16,006 nucleotides of DNA from Oligoflexus sp. (GCA_030151925.1 JASLCY010000139.1:1-16006), one strand, 5' to 3'. Positions 7,661 to 15,278 are shown, numbered from the stretch's first letter. Notes: generated from the letters alone by a model not told the origin. Translations and numbers: made by a program.

Positions 7661-7786
7661 ATGTTCATCATGTTGAAACGCCTGTTTCGTATCCGCGCCG
7701 AAGAGAAACCCCTTTCGCAGAAGCTTCTCGCCAATATCCTGCAGACCACGGGTCACAAAGATTACTTCCCGAACCTAAGCAAATAA
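7661..7786 (+). CDS. Small basic protein of unknown function (41 residues)
   Basis: I do not recognise this ORF. It is called because of its ribosome-binding site: a full GGAGGT at 7648-7653, 7 nt before the ATG, among the best in the window. The frame is open further upstream to a TTG at 7595, but that would read through the terminator/promoter-like hairpin and has no matching site, so the ATG at 7661 is preferred. The product starts with an amphipathic, cationic stretch (MLKRLFRIR) and continues with a second likely helix (LSQKLLANILQTT) and a polar GHKDYFPNLSK tail. It has no signal peptide or long hydrophobic segment and no cysteine. A hairpin follows 9 nt after the stop. It could be a small regulatory or membrane-surface protein; a non-functional ORF is not excluded. 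Confidence 0.55.
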   Translation: MFIMLKRLFRIRAEEKPLSQKLLANILQTTGHKDYFPNLSK

Positions 7787-7795
7787 TCATTGTTT

Positions 7796-7817
7796 GCGCG
7801 CTTTCTAAAAGCTCGCG
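7796..7817 (+). terminator. Weak hairpin terminator candidate after the 41-residue ORF
   Basis: GCGCGCTTT (7796-7804) pairs with AAAGCTCGC (7808-7816) across a CTA loop, with one mismatch in the stem. Only ATTTC follows, so the T-tract is poor. Its place 9 nt after the stop codon of the small ORF is the main support. Confidence 0.38.
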
Positions 7818-7886
7818 ATTTCAAGGTCTTAGATCCTCGAGGAAGCAAAGATCGCGTATTTGGGCTCCCGCATCACCTTAAGTCTC

Positions 7887-7895
7887 TGATATGCT
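7887..7895 (+). promoter_or_regulatory. Extended -10 promoter candidate for the ricin-type lipoprotein gene
   Basis: TGA-TATGCT has the TGn extension and four of six -10 matches, about 27 nt before the ATG at 7923, with GAGGTAG at 7912-7918 as ribosome site. No good -35 box is seen, as is allowed for extended -10 promoters. GATAAT at 7901-7906 is a better hexamer but lies too close to the start codon to leave a leader. Confidence 0.35.
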
Positions 7896-7922
7896 AATGG
7901 GATAATCCATCGAGGTAGACCC

Positions 7923-8675
7923 ATGACACTTAGAGCCAAAGGTATATTCCGCGGTTATTCTTTCTTCGCTATGGCGGCCAGCCTGGTCCTCGTTCATGGC
8001 GCTTGCAAAAGTTCAAAGCATGGCGACAAGTCGGACGTTCCGACCCCGGAAGTGGGGACGGCGAACTCCACGACGAGTACCGAACAGCCGACGAAGGGAT
8101 CGAGCGACGGCCAGACGGTCGTCAATAATACGACCGATTCGGCGAACCAATCAGCCAACCAATCCGCGAATCAATCAGGCACCGACAGCGGGAAGACCGA
8201 TCTGCCCGCTTCGGCTAGCCCGAACGTGATCTCCGGCAAGGCTTACCTGCTCAAGAACGTCATGAGCGGCAAATGCTGGGATTTCGCGGAGGGTAAGACG
8301 ACGGACGTCCTGCGGCAGACGACTTGCCACGGCCTCAGCACGCAGTATTTCACGATCGTGCGTATCGGGACGGACAACTGCTTCCGCATCCAGAACGTCT
8401 TTACGCCGAAGTTCGTCCAGATCCGCAACCGTTCGAAGGATAACGGCGGCCAGGTCGAGCTCGGCGATTCCAAGGACGATGTGGTGCAGCGTTTCGCTTT
8501 TGATAAGAAAGCGGACGGCAAGTATGCGGTGCGCTCGCTGCTCAGCGGCAAGGTCTTGGATGTGGCGGATAAGAGCCTGGAAGAGAATTACGAGATCCAT
8601 CAGTGGGATTTCCTGAATCTCGATAACCAGCTGTGGCAGTTGATTCCCGCCGGTTCAAGCACGCCCGTGAACTGA
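7923..8675 (+). CDS. Probable lipoprotein with ricin-type beta-trefoil (RICIN) domain
   Basis: A 250-residue exported protein. The N-terminus has a charged n-region (RAKGIFR), a hydrophobic core and a Cys at 28. The sequence VHGAC has Gly-Ala before Cys but His at -3, an untypical lipobox, so lipidation is likely but not certain. Residues about 38-100 are a Ser/Thr/Asn/Gln-rich linker containing three NQSA-like units. Residues about 105-243 form a beta-trefoil of the ricin B-lectin-like type, which commonly binds sugars: three repeats near 107-147, 152-195 and 198-241, with the Q-x-F/W marks QYF, QRF and NQLW, plus SGKCWDF and SGKVLDV. Cys118 and Cys135 could form a disulfide. GAGGTAG precedes the ATG. 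No catalytic domain is attached, so this looks like a surface or periplasmic carbohydrate-binding protein; the ligand is unknown. It sits near the sugar transferase but has its own promoter candidate. Confidence 0.8.
   Translation: MTLRAKGIFRGYSFFAMAASLVLVHGACKSSKHGDKSDVPTPEVGTANSTTSTEQPTKGSSDGQTVVNNTTDSANQSANQSANQSGTDSGKTDLPASASPNVISGKAYLLKNVMSGKCWDFAEGKTTDVLRQTTCHGLSTQYFTIVRIGTDNCFRIQNVFTPKFVQIRNRSKDNGGQVELGDSKDDVVQRFAFDKKADGKYAVRSLLSGKVLDVADKSLEENYEIHQWDFLNLDNQLWQLIPAGSSTPVN
8145..8180 (+). repeat. 12-bp repeat units encoding NQSA in the linker
   Basis: Three consecutive 12-nt units encode NQSA, NQSA and NQSG. The units differ by synonymous changes, so the array is not a fresh duplication. 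It is part of the flexible linker between the lipid anchor region and the trefoil. Confidence 0.85.
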
Positions 8676-8701
8676 GCGCGCTCCGCGGTTCTAGAAGATG
8701 A

Positions 8702-8722
8702 GCCCGTCAGCCCCAGCCGGGC
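8702..8722. terminator. Weak bidirectional hairpin between convergent genes
   Basis: GCCCG (8702-8706) pairs with CGGGC (8718-8722) across an 11-nt loop, in the 53-nt gap between the ricin-type gene and the tolC-like gene. On the minus strand a pyrimidine-rich CTCATCTTCT follows; on the plus strand no T-tract follows. A perfect palindrome GAGCGCGCTC (8674-8683) overlaps the stop codon of the upstream gene. Confidence 0.28.
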
Positions 8723-8728
8723 GGCGGG

Positions 8729-9985
8729 TCAATGCTTGAAGCTGATCCCGTCCTGATAGACCTTGGCCTGGAGATAAGCGAGTTTCGTGCGGTTGATCGC
8801 CAGGTCGAGGTTTCTCCTCACCTGCAGCCTCTGGTCGACCGTCACGAGGAGATCGAGGTTGATGATCAGGCCGCTGTCATATTCCTTCTTCTGCGAGGCG
8901 TAGGTCTTCTCCACCACGTCCAGCGCTTTCTGATAGGTCTTGATCTCGTTCAGGCCGTCCTCCAGCCTTTTCTTCGCCAGATTCAAATTCAAGTCCCCGT
9001 TGCGGCTCGCCAGCTGTTTTAGGGCCTCGGCACGGCTTTTCTCGAAAGCGGCGGTGTTCACGGCGGCGTTGATCTCGCCGGCATCGTAGAGCACCCAGGT
9101 CAGGCCGAGGCCGATGCTCAGGTCGTGGCTGCCCTGCTGGGACGCATCGAGGTAACGCCAGTCGTGGGCCGCGATCGCGTCGAGCTTGGGATTGAGGGCG
9201 CTGCGAGTGAGGTCGATGTTGAACTTCGCGGCTTCGATCCGCGCGTTCGCTGCTTCCACCGAAGGCAGCATGAACTTGTCGGTGGCGCGTACGGCGGAGA
9301 CCTTCGGACGAATCGCTTCCAGCGAGAGCTGGTCGTCGATATCGAGCGGAGGGGCCATGCCGGCCAGCCAGGAGAGTTGCTCCTGAGCGGCGTGGATATT
9401 GTTCTGGGCGGTCACGATCTGCGTCTTCGTGAGCTCCAGCTCGGTCTGCGCGGCGAAGACCTCCGCCGTGCGCGAGCGGCCGATCCTCTCGCGCTGCTGC
9501 AGGTCCTTGATGCGTTCGTTGTAGAGGCCGATGGTCTCCTGCAGGTTCTGCAGGTCCTTGGTCTGGCCGACGATCGTATAGAAGAGGTCGGCGATCTGCA
9601 GGTAGAGGTTGATCTCCTGATCCTTCACGTCCCATTCGGAAGCCTTGATATTCGCGTCGGCGACCTTGATCGAAGCCTCCGTCACGCCTCCGTCGTAGAG
9701 CGGCTGCCTTAACTCGGAATGAACGCCCGCGTCCCAGCTGTCGTCCCACTTGGTGCGGTCGGGCTTGGTCACGTGGTAGCTGCCGTCGGCGCTCAGGTTC
9801 GCGCGCGGTTTGTTCAGCGTGCCGACGCGATCCCTTTCGCTCCTGTTGATATTCACGTCGATGCGAGAGGTCTGCACCAGCTCGGACTGCACCGTCGCTT
9901 TTTGAAAGATCTCATCCAGCGTCATGGCCGGCGATGATGAGGACGAAAGAAGAAGGATGAACCAGAGCGAAGGGCGAGAAGGCAT
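8729..9985 (-). CDS. TolC-family outer membrane efflux/secretion protein
   Basis: A 418-residue protein of the outer membrane efflux protein (OEP/TolC) family, which forms the trimeric outer-membrane and periplasmic tunnel for tripartite pumps or type I secretion. The N-terminus is a Sec signal peptide (MPSRPSLWFILLLSSSSSPA) followed at once by TLDEIFQKA, the usual start of mature family members. Two similar halves are visible: SELRQPLYDGGVTEASIKVADANIKA in the first and LGLTWVLYDAGEINAAVNTAA in the second, each a beta-strand (LYDGG, LYDAG) leading into long coiled helices, with RIGRSRTAEVFAAQTELELTKTQI and YDSGLIINLDLLVTVDQRLQ as helix ends. The ATG at 9985 is preferred (AAAGG 7 nt upstream, signal peptide starts cleanly); a GTG at 10009 would add eight residues. 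No inner-membrane pump or adaptor gene is adjacent, so the partner and cargo are unknown. Confidence 0.9.
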   Translation of the reverse strand: MPSRPSLWFILLLSSSSSPAMTLDEIFQKATVQSELVQTSRIDVNINRSERDRVGTLNKPRANLSADGSYHVTKPDRTKWDDSWDAGVHSELRQPLYDGGVTEASIKVADANIKASEWDVKDQEINLYLQIADLFYTIVGQTKDLQNLQETIGLYNERIKDLQQRERIGRSRTAEVFAAQTELELTKTQIVTAQNNIHAAQEQLSWLAGMAPPLDIDDQLSLEAIRPKVSAVRATDKFMLPSVEAANARIEAAKFNIDLTRSALNPKLDAIAAHDWRYLDASQQGSHDLSIGLGLTWVLYDAGEINAAVNTAAFEKSRAEALKQLASRNGDLNLNLAKKRLEDGLNEIKTYQKALDVVEKTYASQKKEYDSGLIINLDLLVTVDQRLQVRRNLDLAINRTKLAYLQAKVYQDGISFKH

Positions 9986-10033
9986 CGGGGGACCTTTCGT
10001 AGAGCACACGGGGCAGCACCATCTAGCACTTAT

Positions 10034-10061
10034 TTTATATCAATAGGGACCGCAAGTACAA
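10034..10061 (-). promoter_or_regulatory. Promoter of the tolC-like gene
   Basis: On the minus strand TTGTAC (10061-10056) and TATAAA (10039-10034) are separated by 16 nt, and TGA directly precedes TATAAA, an extended -10. Transcription would start near 10027, about 42 nt before the ATG at 9985. It is the clearest promoter in the window. Confidence 0.55.
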
Positions 10062-10099
10062 AGCTTCGTAAGGCAGCGAAAACCAGACGATTTGGATAG

Positions 10100-10121
10100 A
10101 AAAAAGCCCCGGTTACGGGGC
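10100..10121 (-). terminator. Rho-independent terminator of the rlmM-kbl-tdh transcript
   Basis: On the minus strand GCCCCG-TAAC-CGGGGC forms a six-bp all-GC stem with a four-base loop, followed by six T. It lies 36 nt after the tdh stop codon. It is a classical intrinsic terminator in that direction only; no T-tract follows on the plus strand. Confidence 0.92.
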
Positions 10122-10131
10122 CTGGGAAGGG

Positions 10132-10157
10132 AAATTGTAACGCGAGGATTACAATTT
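10132..10157 (-). repeat. Perfect 9-bp inverted repeat directly after the tdh stop codon
   Basis: AAATTGTAA (10132-10140) and TTACAATTT (10149-10157) are perfect inverted copies with an 8-nt loop. The repeat abuts the tdh TGA at 10158-10160 and precedes the GC-rich terminator. It could be a 3'-end stabilising hairpin or a protein-binding operator; no T-tract follows. Confidence 0.8.
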
Positions 10158-11198
<1,041 letters not shown>

Positions 11199-11228
11199 AT
11201 CATCGCTCCTTAGAAGAAAGACTTTTCG

Positions 11229-12413
11229 TTAAATGATGCCGAGGCCCTTGCCGACCTTGGTGAAGGCCGCGGCGGCCTTGGTCACCTGCTCGGGCGTCAG
11301 CTCTGAGGACATCTGCGTCCGGATCCGCGCCTTGCCTTGCGGGACGACGGGATAAGAGAATCCTATCACGTAGACGCCTTCGTCCAGCAGGGCGTCCGCC
11401 ATCCGGCTGGCGAGGGCCGCATCGCCTATCATAACGGGGATGATGGGGTGCTCGCCCGGTAAAAGATGGAAGCCCGCGGCGCTCATCTTCTCGCGGAAGA
11501 GGCGCGCGTTGCCGTGGAGGCGCGTGCGGAGCTCATCCGACTTCTCGAGCATATCGATGACTTTGATGCTGGTGGCGGCGATGACCGGAGCGAGGGTGTT
11601 GGAGAAGAGGTAGGGGCGGGAGCGTTGTCGAAGCCATTCGATGACTTCCTTTCTGCCCGACGTGTAACCGCCGGAAGCGCCGCCCAGCGCCTTGCCCAGC
11701 GTGCCCGTGATGATGTCCACGCGGCCCATGACCTGGCAATGCTCGTGCGTGCCGCGGCCTTTCGGGCCCATGAAGCCCACCGCGTGCGAATCGTCGACCA
11801 TCACGAGGGCGCCGTACTTGTCCGCGAGGTCGCAGATGTCCTTGAGCTTCGCGATGTAGCCGTCCATCGAGAAGATGCCGTCGGTGGCTATGAGTTTATA
11901 ACGGGCGCCCGAGGCTTCCTTGAGTTTCGCCTCGAGGTCGTTCATGTCGTTGTTGCTGTAGCGGAAGCGCTGCGCTTTGCTGAGGCGGATGCCGTCGATG
12001 ATGCTCGCGTGGTTCAGGGCGTCGCTGATGATCGCGTCCTCGGCGCCGAGGAGGGTTTCGAAGAGGCCGCCGTTGGCGTCGAAGCAGCTGCTGTAGAGGA
12101 TGGTATCCTCCAGGCCGAGGAAGGAGGAGATCTTCGCCTCGAGCTCCTTGTGCACGTCCTGCGTGCCGCAGATGAAACGAACCGAGGCCATGCCGAAGCC
12201 GTGCTCGTCGAGGGCCTTCTGCGCGGTCTTGATGAGTTCGGGATGGTTCGCGAGGCTGAGGTAGTTGTTCGCGCAGAGATTGATGAGGTTGTGGCCTTCG
12301 GCCTTGATGCGCGCCTGCTGGGGCGAGGTGATCACCCGCTCTTTTTTGAAGGTGCCCGCGGTCTTCACCGCCGCCAGCTCTTGATCGAGGTACTTGAAGT
12401 AATCGCTTTTCAT
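11229..12413 (-). CDS. kbl: 2-amino-3-ketobutyrate coenzyme A ligase (glycine C-acetyltransferase)
   Basis: A 394-residue PLP enzyme of the alpha-oxoamine synthase family. It cleaves 2-amino-3-ketobutyrate with CoA to glycine and acetyl-CoA, acting right after Tdh in threonine breakdown. The sequence follows E. coli Kbl closely: [77 protein letters not shown] and [14 protein letters not shown], whose Lys241 is the expected PLP Schiff-base lysine. The carboxyl end carries [18 protein letters not shown]. The ATG at 12413 is chosen because GAGGG lies 5 nt upstream; a TTG at 12425 would add four residues without a ribosome site. It lies 67 nt after rlmM and 30 nt before tdh; a weak promoter candidate in the upstream gap could let kbl-tdh be expressed apart from rlmM. 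Confidence 0.97.
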   Translation of the reverse strand: MKSDYFKYLDQELAAVKTAGTFKKERVITSPQQARIKAEGHNLINLCANNYLSLANHPELIKTAQKALDEHGFGMASVRFICGTQDVHKELEAKISSFLGLEDTILYSSCFDANGGLFETLLGAEDAIISDALNHASIIDGIRLSKAQRFRYSNNDMNDLEAKLKEASGARYKLIATDGIFSMDGYIAKLKDICDLADKYGALVMVDDSHAVGFMGPKGRGTHEHCQVMGRVDIITGTLGKALGGASGGYTSGRKEVIEWLRQRSRPYLFSNTLAPVIAATSIKVIDMLEKSDELRTRLHGNARLFREKMSAAGFHLLPGEHPIIPVMIGDAALASRMADALLDEGVYVIGFSYPVVPQGKARIRTQMSSELTPEQVTKAAAAFTKVGKGLGII

Positions 12414-12445
12414 AAGATCCCTCAAAAAGTAAATCCGGGATCAAA

Positions 12446-12474
12446 ACTATAGATCGGCTCCGCGCGAAGGACCA
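12446..12474 (-). promoter_or_regulatory. Possible promoter of kbl-tdh
   Basis: On the minus strand TGGTCC (12474-12469) and TATAGT (12451-12446) are spaced 17 nt apart. The -10 box matches five of six bases, the -35 only three. The predicted start near 12439 leaves a leader of about 26 nt to the kbl ATG. Confidence 0.38.
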
Positions 12475-12480
12475 GATAAA

Positions 12481-13575
12481 TCAAGAATATCTCTTCGATT
12501 TCTTCGCCTTCGGCAGCAGCACCAGGGTGACCTCTTCGCGGTCGTGGTAGAGCTGCTTCGCGCGGATTTCGAACTTGTCCTCGGTGAGGCCGCTGGCCTC
12601 CCAGAAGGCGAGCAAACAGCTTTCAAGTTCGCTGAAGCGTTTTTTCATCGGTAATTTCAGGTTGATCACGGCCCAGGAGCACTGCTGGTTCTTGAACCAT
12701 TGGGCGACGAGCTCGATCACGCGCAGCGGCTTTTCCACCATGTCGCAGACCAGGATATCGACCGGCGCCTTGGGTTTGAACTTAAAGGCGTCCTCGCTCT
12801 TATGGTCGACCATGCCGGTCGCCAGGATGGATTCAGCCATTTTGCCGTTATCGACGGCCGTCACGAAGAAGTTGCGTTCGAGGAGCTGGTAGGTCCAGCC
12901 GCCCGGCGAGGCGCCGAGGTCCACGGCCGTGCCGCCGCCGGTGAGGCGCTCTTCGCGCTCTTCGTCCGTAAGCATGGTTAAAAAAGCCTCTTCGAGCTTC
13001 AGGGTCGAGCGGCTGGGCGCCGCTTCGGGGAACTTGAGGCGCGGGAGGCCGCTTCGCCAAGGCGAGCTGCGTTTCTTCCAGCTGAGGCCGAGCGCGGCGG
13101 TCTCGTAGTCGATGAAGCAGATATGGATCGCGGGAGCGTCGTGCGCGCCGCGATCGAGTATGAAACCGGTGCGTTTGAGGGCGTTGCCCATCGCCGGATG
13201 GAATTTCTTGCAGAAGTTCGCGAGGGCGCGGCCTTCGTTGGTATCCGGGAATTCTAGGACCAATTCGCGATAGGTCCGCGGCCGGGTGGATTTGAGCAGG
13301 GCTTCCGCGAGCGTCGTCGCCCGATCGCTGGCGGGAAGATCCTTGACGAAGGCGGCCTGCTCGAGGATGTGGCGCGCGAACACGAAGTTCGAGACCTTGG
13401 GCATCTCGGCGGAACGCGGATTCTCCTCGTCGAAGGGCGTTCCGATGTAGCTCACGAGGCCGTTGTCGCCGTGCACCTCAGGGTAACCATCCCATCCGAG
13501 CGAGGCGAATTGATCGTGGGCTTCGGCGACACAATCTTTTTCAAAGCCGGGACGGCAATAGAGGACAAAACGCAT
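12481..13575 (-). CDS. rlmM: 23S rRNA (cytidine(2498)-2'-O)-methyltransferase RlmM
   Basis: A 364-residue protein matching RlmM (YgdE), the SAM-dependent enzyme that methylates the 2'-O of C2498 of 23S rRNA in the peptidyl-transferase region. The N-terminus (VLYCRPGFEKDCVAEA) and THUMP-like half lead into a Rossmann methyltransferase: RLKFPEAAPSRSTLKLEEAF at about 179-198, SAM motif DLGASPGGWTYQL 219-231, VTAVDNGKM 238-246, VCDMVEKP 276-283, INLKLPMKKR 304-313 and RAKQLYHDREEVT 338-350. The conserved Lys/Asp/Lys/His residues expected for the RrmJ-like catalytic tetrad are all present within these motifs (for example Lys193, Asp278, Lys307, His344; my assignment). AAGGA 7 nt before the ATG supports the start. 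It lies 62 nt after the UbiB-type kinase gene and before kbl. Length is close to E. coli RlmM. Confidence 0.96.
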   Translation of the reverse strand: MRFVLYCRPGFEKDCVAEAHDQFASLGWDGYPEVHGDNGLVSYIGTPFDEENPRSAEMPKVSNFVFARHILEQAAFVKDLPASDRATTLAEALLKSTRPRTYRELVLEFPDTNEGRALANFCKKFHPAMGNALKRTGFILDRGAHDAPAIHICFIDYETAALGLSWKKRSSPWRSGLPRLKFPEAAPSRSTLKLEEAFLTMLTDEEREERLTGGGTAVDLGASPGGWTYQLLERNFFVTAVDNGKMAESILATGMVDHKSEDAFKFKPKAPVDILVCDMVEKPLRVIELVAQWFKNQQCSWAVINLKLPMKKRFSELESCLLAFWEASGLTEDKFEIRAKQLYHDREEVTLVLLPKAKKSKRYS

Positions 13576-13637
13576 GACGGGATCCTTATGAGAGAGGCCG
13601 CCATGCTTTTAATGGATAAGGGGCAGGAAGGAAAGCC

Positions 13638-15038
13638 TTAATCGAGCGCCGCCTGCGTTTCTTTGAGGAAATCGACCAGCAGCTTGTGGCCCTGGAAGCG
13701 GGCGTCGAGGACTTTCATGAGGATGAAGATGCCCCCGATCTTGCGGTCCAGGAAGAGGACCTCGCGCGGCGGCGCCCGGACCTTGAACGAGAGAGCGTAC
13801 TTGGTCGCGAGTTGGGCGATGCGGCTCGGCAGATCGCTCTTGCTCCAGATGTAGCAGCCGTTCCGGTCGACCAGCTGCGTCGGCACTCGCGGATCGGTCG
13901 GCGGCAGCCAGGGTTCGACCGCCATGAAGCAGATCTCGCAGAAAGAGGCGAGGAGCTTCGCGGGAGCGTCTGGGTTCAGGAAGCCGATGGCGAAGGCGGC
14001 CTCGAGGACGAGCTTCTCGTTCATCGTGAGCGCGCCGTAGATCATCCGGCGATAGGTGTTGAGGAAGGCCTCATCGAAGCGGCGGACGGCGCCCCAATCC
14101 AGGAGGACGATGCGGTCGCGCTCGGCCTCGCTTTCGGCGATGCGGACCTTGAAGTTGCCGAAGTGCGGATCGGTCTGCATCATCTTGAACTCGAAGAGCT
14201 CGCGCATGAACAGCTGGCAGAAGGCGACGGCGAGCGCCGTCCGCCGCTCCTGGCTCAGGGCCTGGACCTCGGGGCTGTCTATGTTCACGCCTCGCTCGAA
14301 GGAGGTCGTCAGGAGCTTGTCGCTCGAATAGAGGCTGTAGGTGCGGGGGATGACGAACCGGTCGTCGGTCGCGAGGAGGAGGCGGGCTTCCTCGGTGAAG
14401 CCGAGCTCCTTCTTGTAATCGAGCTCCTGATGCAGCATGCCGCGGATCTCTTCGAAGAGCTCCTCGAACGCGGAGCTGTTCGCGGGCATCAGCTTAAGCA
14501 GGCCGAGTATCGAGCGCAGCGCTTTCACGTCGCTGTCGATCGCGTCGTCGACGCCGGGGTATTGGATCTTGATCGCCACTTCCTCGCCGGTGGATTTGAT
14601 CGTGGCCTTGTGCACCTGGCCCATGGAGGCGGCCGCCAGCGGCCTGGGATCGATCTCCAGCTCCGCGAGCCGCTCGGCCGGGAGGCGCTGGGCGAGCAGC
14701 TTCTGGATCTCGTTCCAGTGGACCGTTATGCTGCTTTCGTTCAGGACCTTGAGCTGCTCGACCACCTGCTCGGGAAGGAAGTGCTCGCCATAGAGCGCCA
14801 GCATCTGGCCGACCTTCATGAGGCTGCCCTTGAGATGGCTGAGCTCCTTGGTGAGGAGCCTGGCCTGGACGTTCATCAGAGTTTTGAGTTGAAGGTCCCG
14901 CCCCGCGCTGTCCGTGAAGGCGCCCTTGATCCCCGAGACGGCGATATGCGCCCCGGATTGGACTGCGAGTTTGGTGAGGCTGAGGCCTCGACTCATGAGG
15001 CCGGTGCGAATCTTCTTAAGCGTCTTCTCTTCGGTCAC
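13638..15038 (-). CDS. AarF/ABC1/UbiB-type (ADCK3-like) atypical kinase
   Basis: A 466-residue member of the ABC1/UbiB atypical kinase family, whose members (UbiB, Coq8/ADCK3) act as ATPases or kinases supporting isoprenoid-quinone synthesis and other membrane-lipid processes. Defining motifs are present: KxGQ as LMKVGQML (K75-Q78), the Ala-rich loop AAASMGQVH (135-143), nucleotide-binding Lys157 in VAIKIQYPGV, the ExD pair in QELDYKKE (E205, D207), QTDPHFGNF (D290-N295) and the metal-binding LLDWGAVRRF (D314). DWG replaces DFG, and DPHFGNF replaces the commoner DPHPGN. The Ala-rich/QTDP combination is closer to ADCK3/4 than to proteobacterial UbiB. No transmembrane tail is evident. The start is a GTG at 15038 with GGGAG 6-7 nt upstream. 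It lies 62 nt before rlmM on the same strand and may be co-transcribed. Its biological substrate is not known. Confidence 0.9.
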   Translation of the reverse strand: MTEEKTLKKIRTGLMSRGLSLTKLAVQSGAHIAVSGIKGAFTDSAGRDLQLKTLMNVQARLLTKELSHLKGSLMKVGQMLALYGEHFLPEQVVEQLKVLNESSITVHWNEIQKLLAQRLPAERLAELEIDPRPLAAASMGQVHKATIKSTGEEVAIKIQYPGVDDAIDSDVKALRSILGLLKLMPANSSAFEELFEEIRGMLHQELDYKKELGFTEEARLLLATDDRFVIPRTYSLYSSDKLLTTSFERGVNIDSPEVQALSQERRTALAVAFCQLFMRELFEFKMMQTDPHFGNFKVRIAESEAERDRIVLLDWGAVRRFDEAFLNTYRRMIYGALTMNEKLVLEAAFAIGFLNPDAPAKLLASFCEICFMAVEPWLPPTDPRVPTQLVDRNGCYIWSKSDLPSRIAQLATKYALSFKVRAPPREVLFLDRKIGGIFILMKVLDARFQGHKLLVDFLKETQAALD

Positions 15039-15075
15039 GGAGAGCTCCCTTCCCCTGTGGGGAGGTAAATTTTTC

Positions 15076-15092
15076 TATGGTATTCAACCATA
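15076..15092. repeat. Inverted repeat in the promoter region of the ADCK-like gene
   Basis: TATGGT-ATTCA-ACCATA is a perfect 6-bp dyad with a 5-nt centre in an AT-rich stretch (15065-15110), 38 nt upstream of the GTG start. Its place and size suit a repressor or activator site; no protein can be assigned. Confidence 0.55.
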
Positions 15093-15110
15093 TATTTGAT
15101 GAGAAGTTAA

Positions 15111-15119
15111 TGTGGATAA
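15111..15119 (-). promoter_or_regulatory. Perfect DnaA-box match
   Basis: The minus strand reads TTATCCACA, identical to the consensus DnaA-binding box. It sits beside the AT-rich stretch upstream of the ADCK-like gene. It is a single box; no cluster of boxes and no dnaA, dnaN or gyr genes are nearby, so a replication origin is not indicated. Confidence 0.45.
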
Positions 15120-15135
15120 GCTGCGAGGCGCGGGG

Positions 15136-15179
15136 GCAAGCACGCTCTTGGGCTTGCAGCGCAAGGCTTACGCGTAGGC
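15136..15179. repeat. Overlapping short inverted repeats in the intergenic region
   Basis: GCTTGC (15152-15157) can pair either with GCAAGC (15136-15141) or, in part, with GCAAG (15161-15165) across an AGC loop, so the two hairpins exclude each other. GCTTACGCGTAGGC (15166-15179) can form another small hairpin around the palindrome TACGCGTA. No known riboswitch or RNA family is recognised. Confidence 0.4.
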
Positions 15180-15246
15180 TGTGGGATTTTGTCGGGAAGG
15201 GCGTGAAACGGGACTACGGTTTCGTATCGAAGCGCGAGGTTTGCGT

Positions 15247-15278
15247 GGCGCCACGAGTTCCAGCGGAACCGTGGCACC
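15247..15278 (-). terminator. Strong hairpin after the M13 peptidase gene (no T-tract)
   Basis: Arms GGCGCCACG (15247-15255) and CGTGGCACC (15270-15278), extended by GTTCC and GGAAC around a triloop at 15262-15264, give 14 base pairs with one bulged base (15256) and one G-U pair on the minus-strand RNA. It begins 7 nt after the peptidase stop codon. No run of T follows on either strand, so it may be a 3'-end stabiliser or an atypical terminator. Confidence 0.5.

Noticed and set aside
8145..8180. Short repeats as a possible CRISPR or VNTR array
   Set aside because: The 12-bp units are coding, in frame, differ by synonymous changes and have no spacers; they are a protein linker repeat.
13686..15068. 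460-codon plus-strand open frame
   Set aside because: Antisense to the ADCK-like kinase, which carries all family motifs on the minus strand.
15062..15180. Possible replication origin (DnaA box beside AT-rich DNA)
   Set aside because: Only one DnaA box was found, with no box cluster and no origin-linked genes; a regulatory site is the more modest reading.
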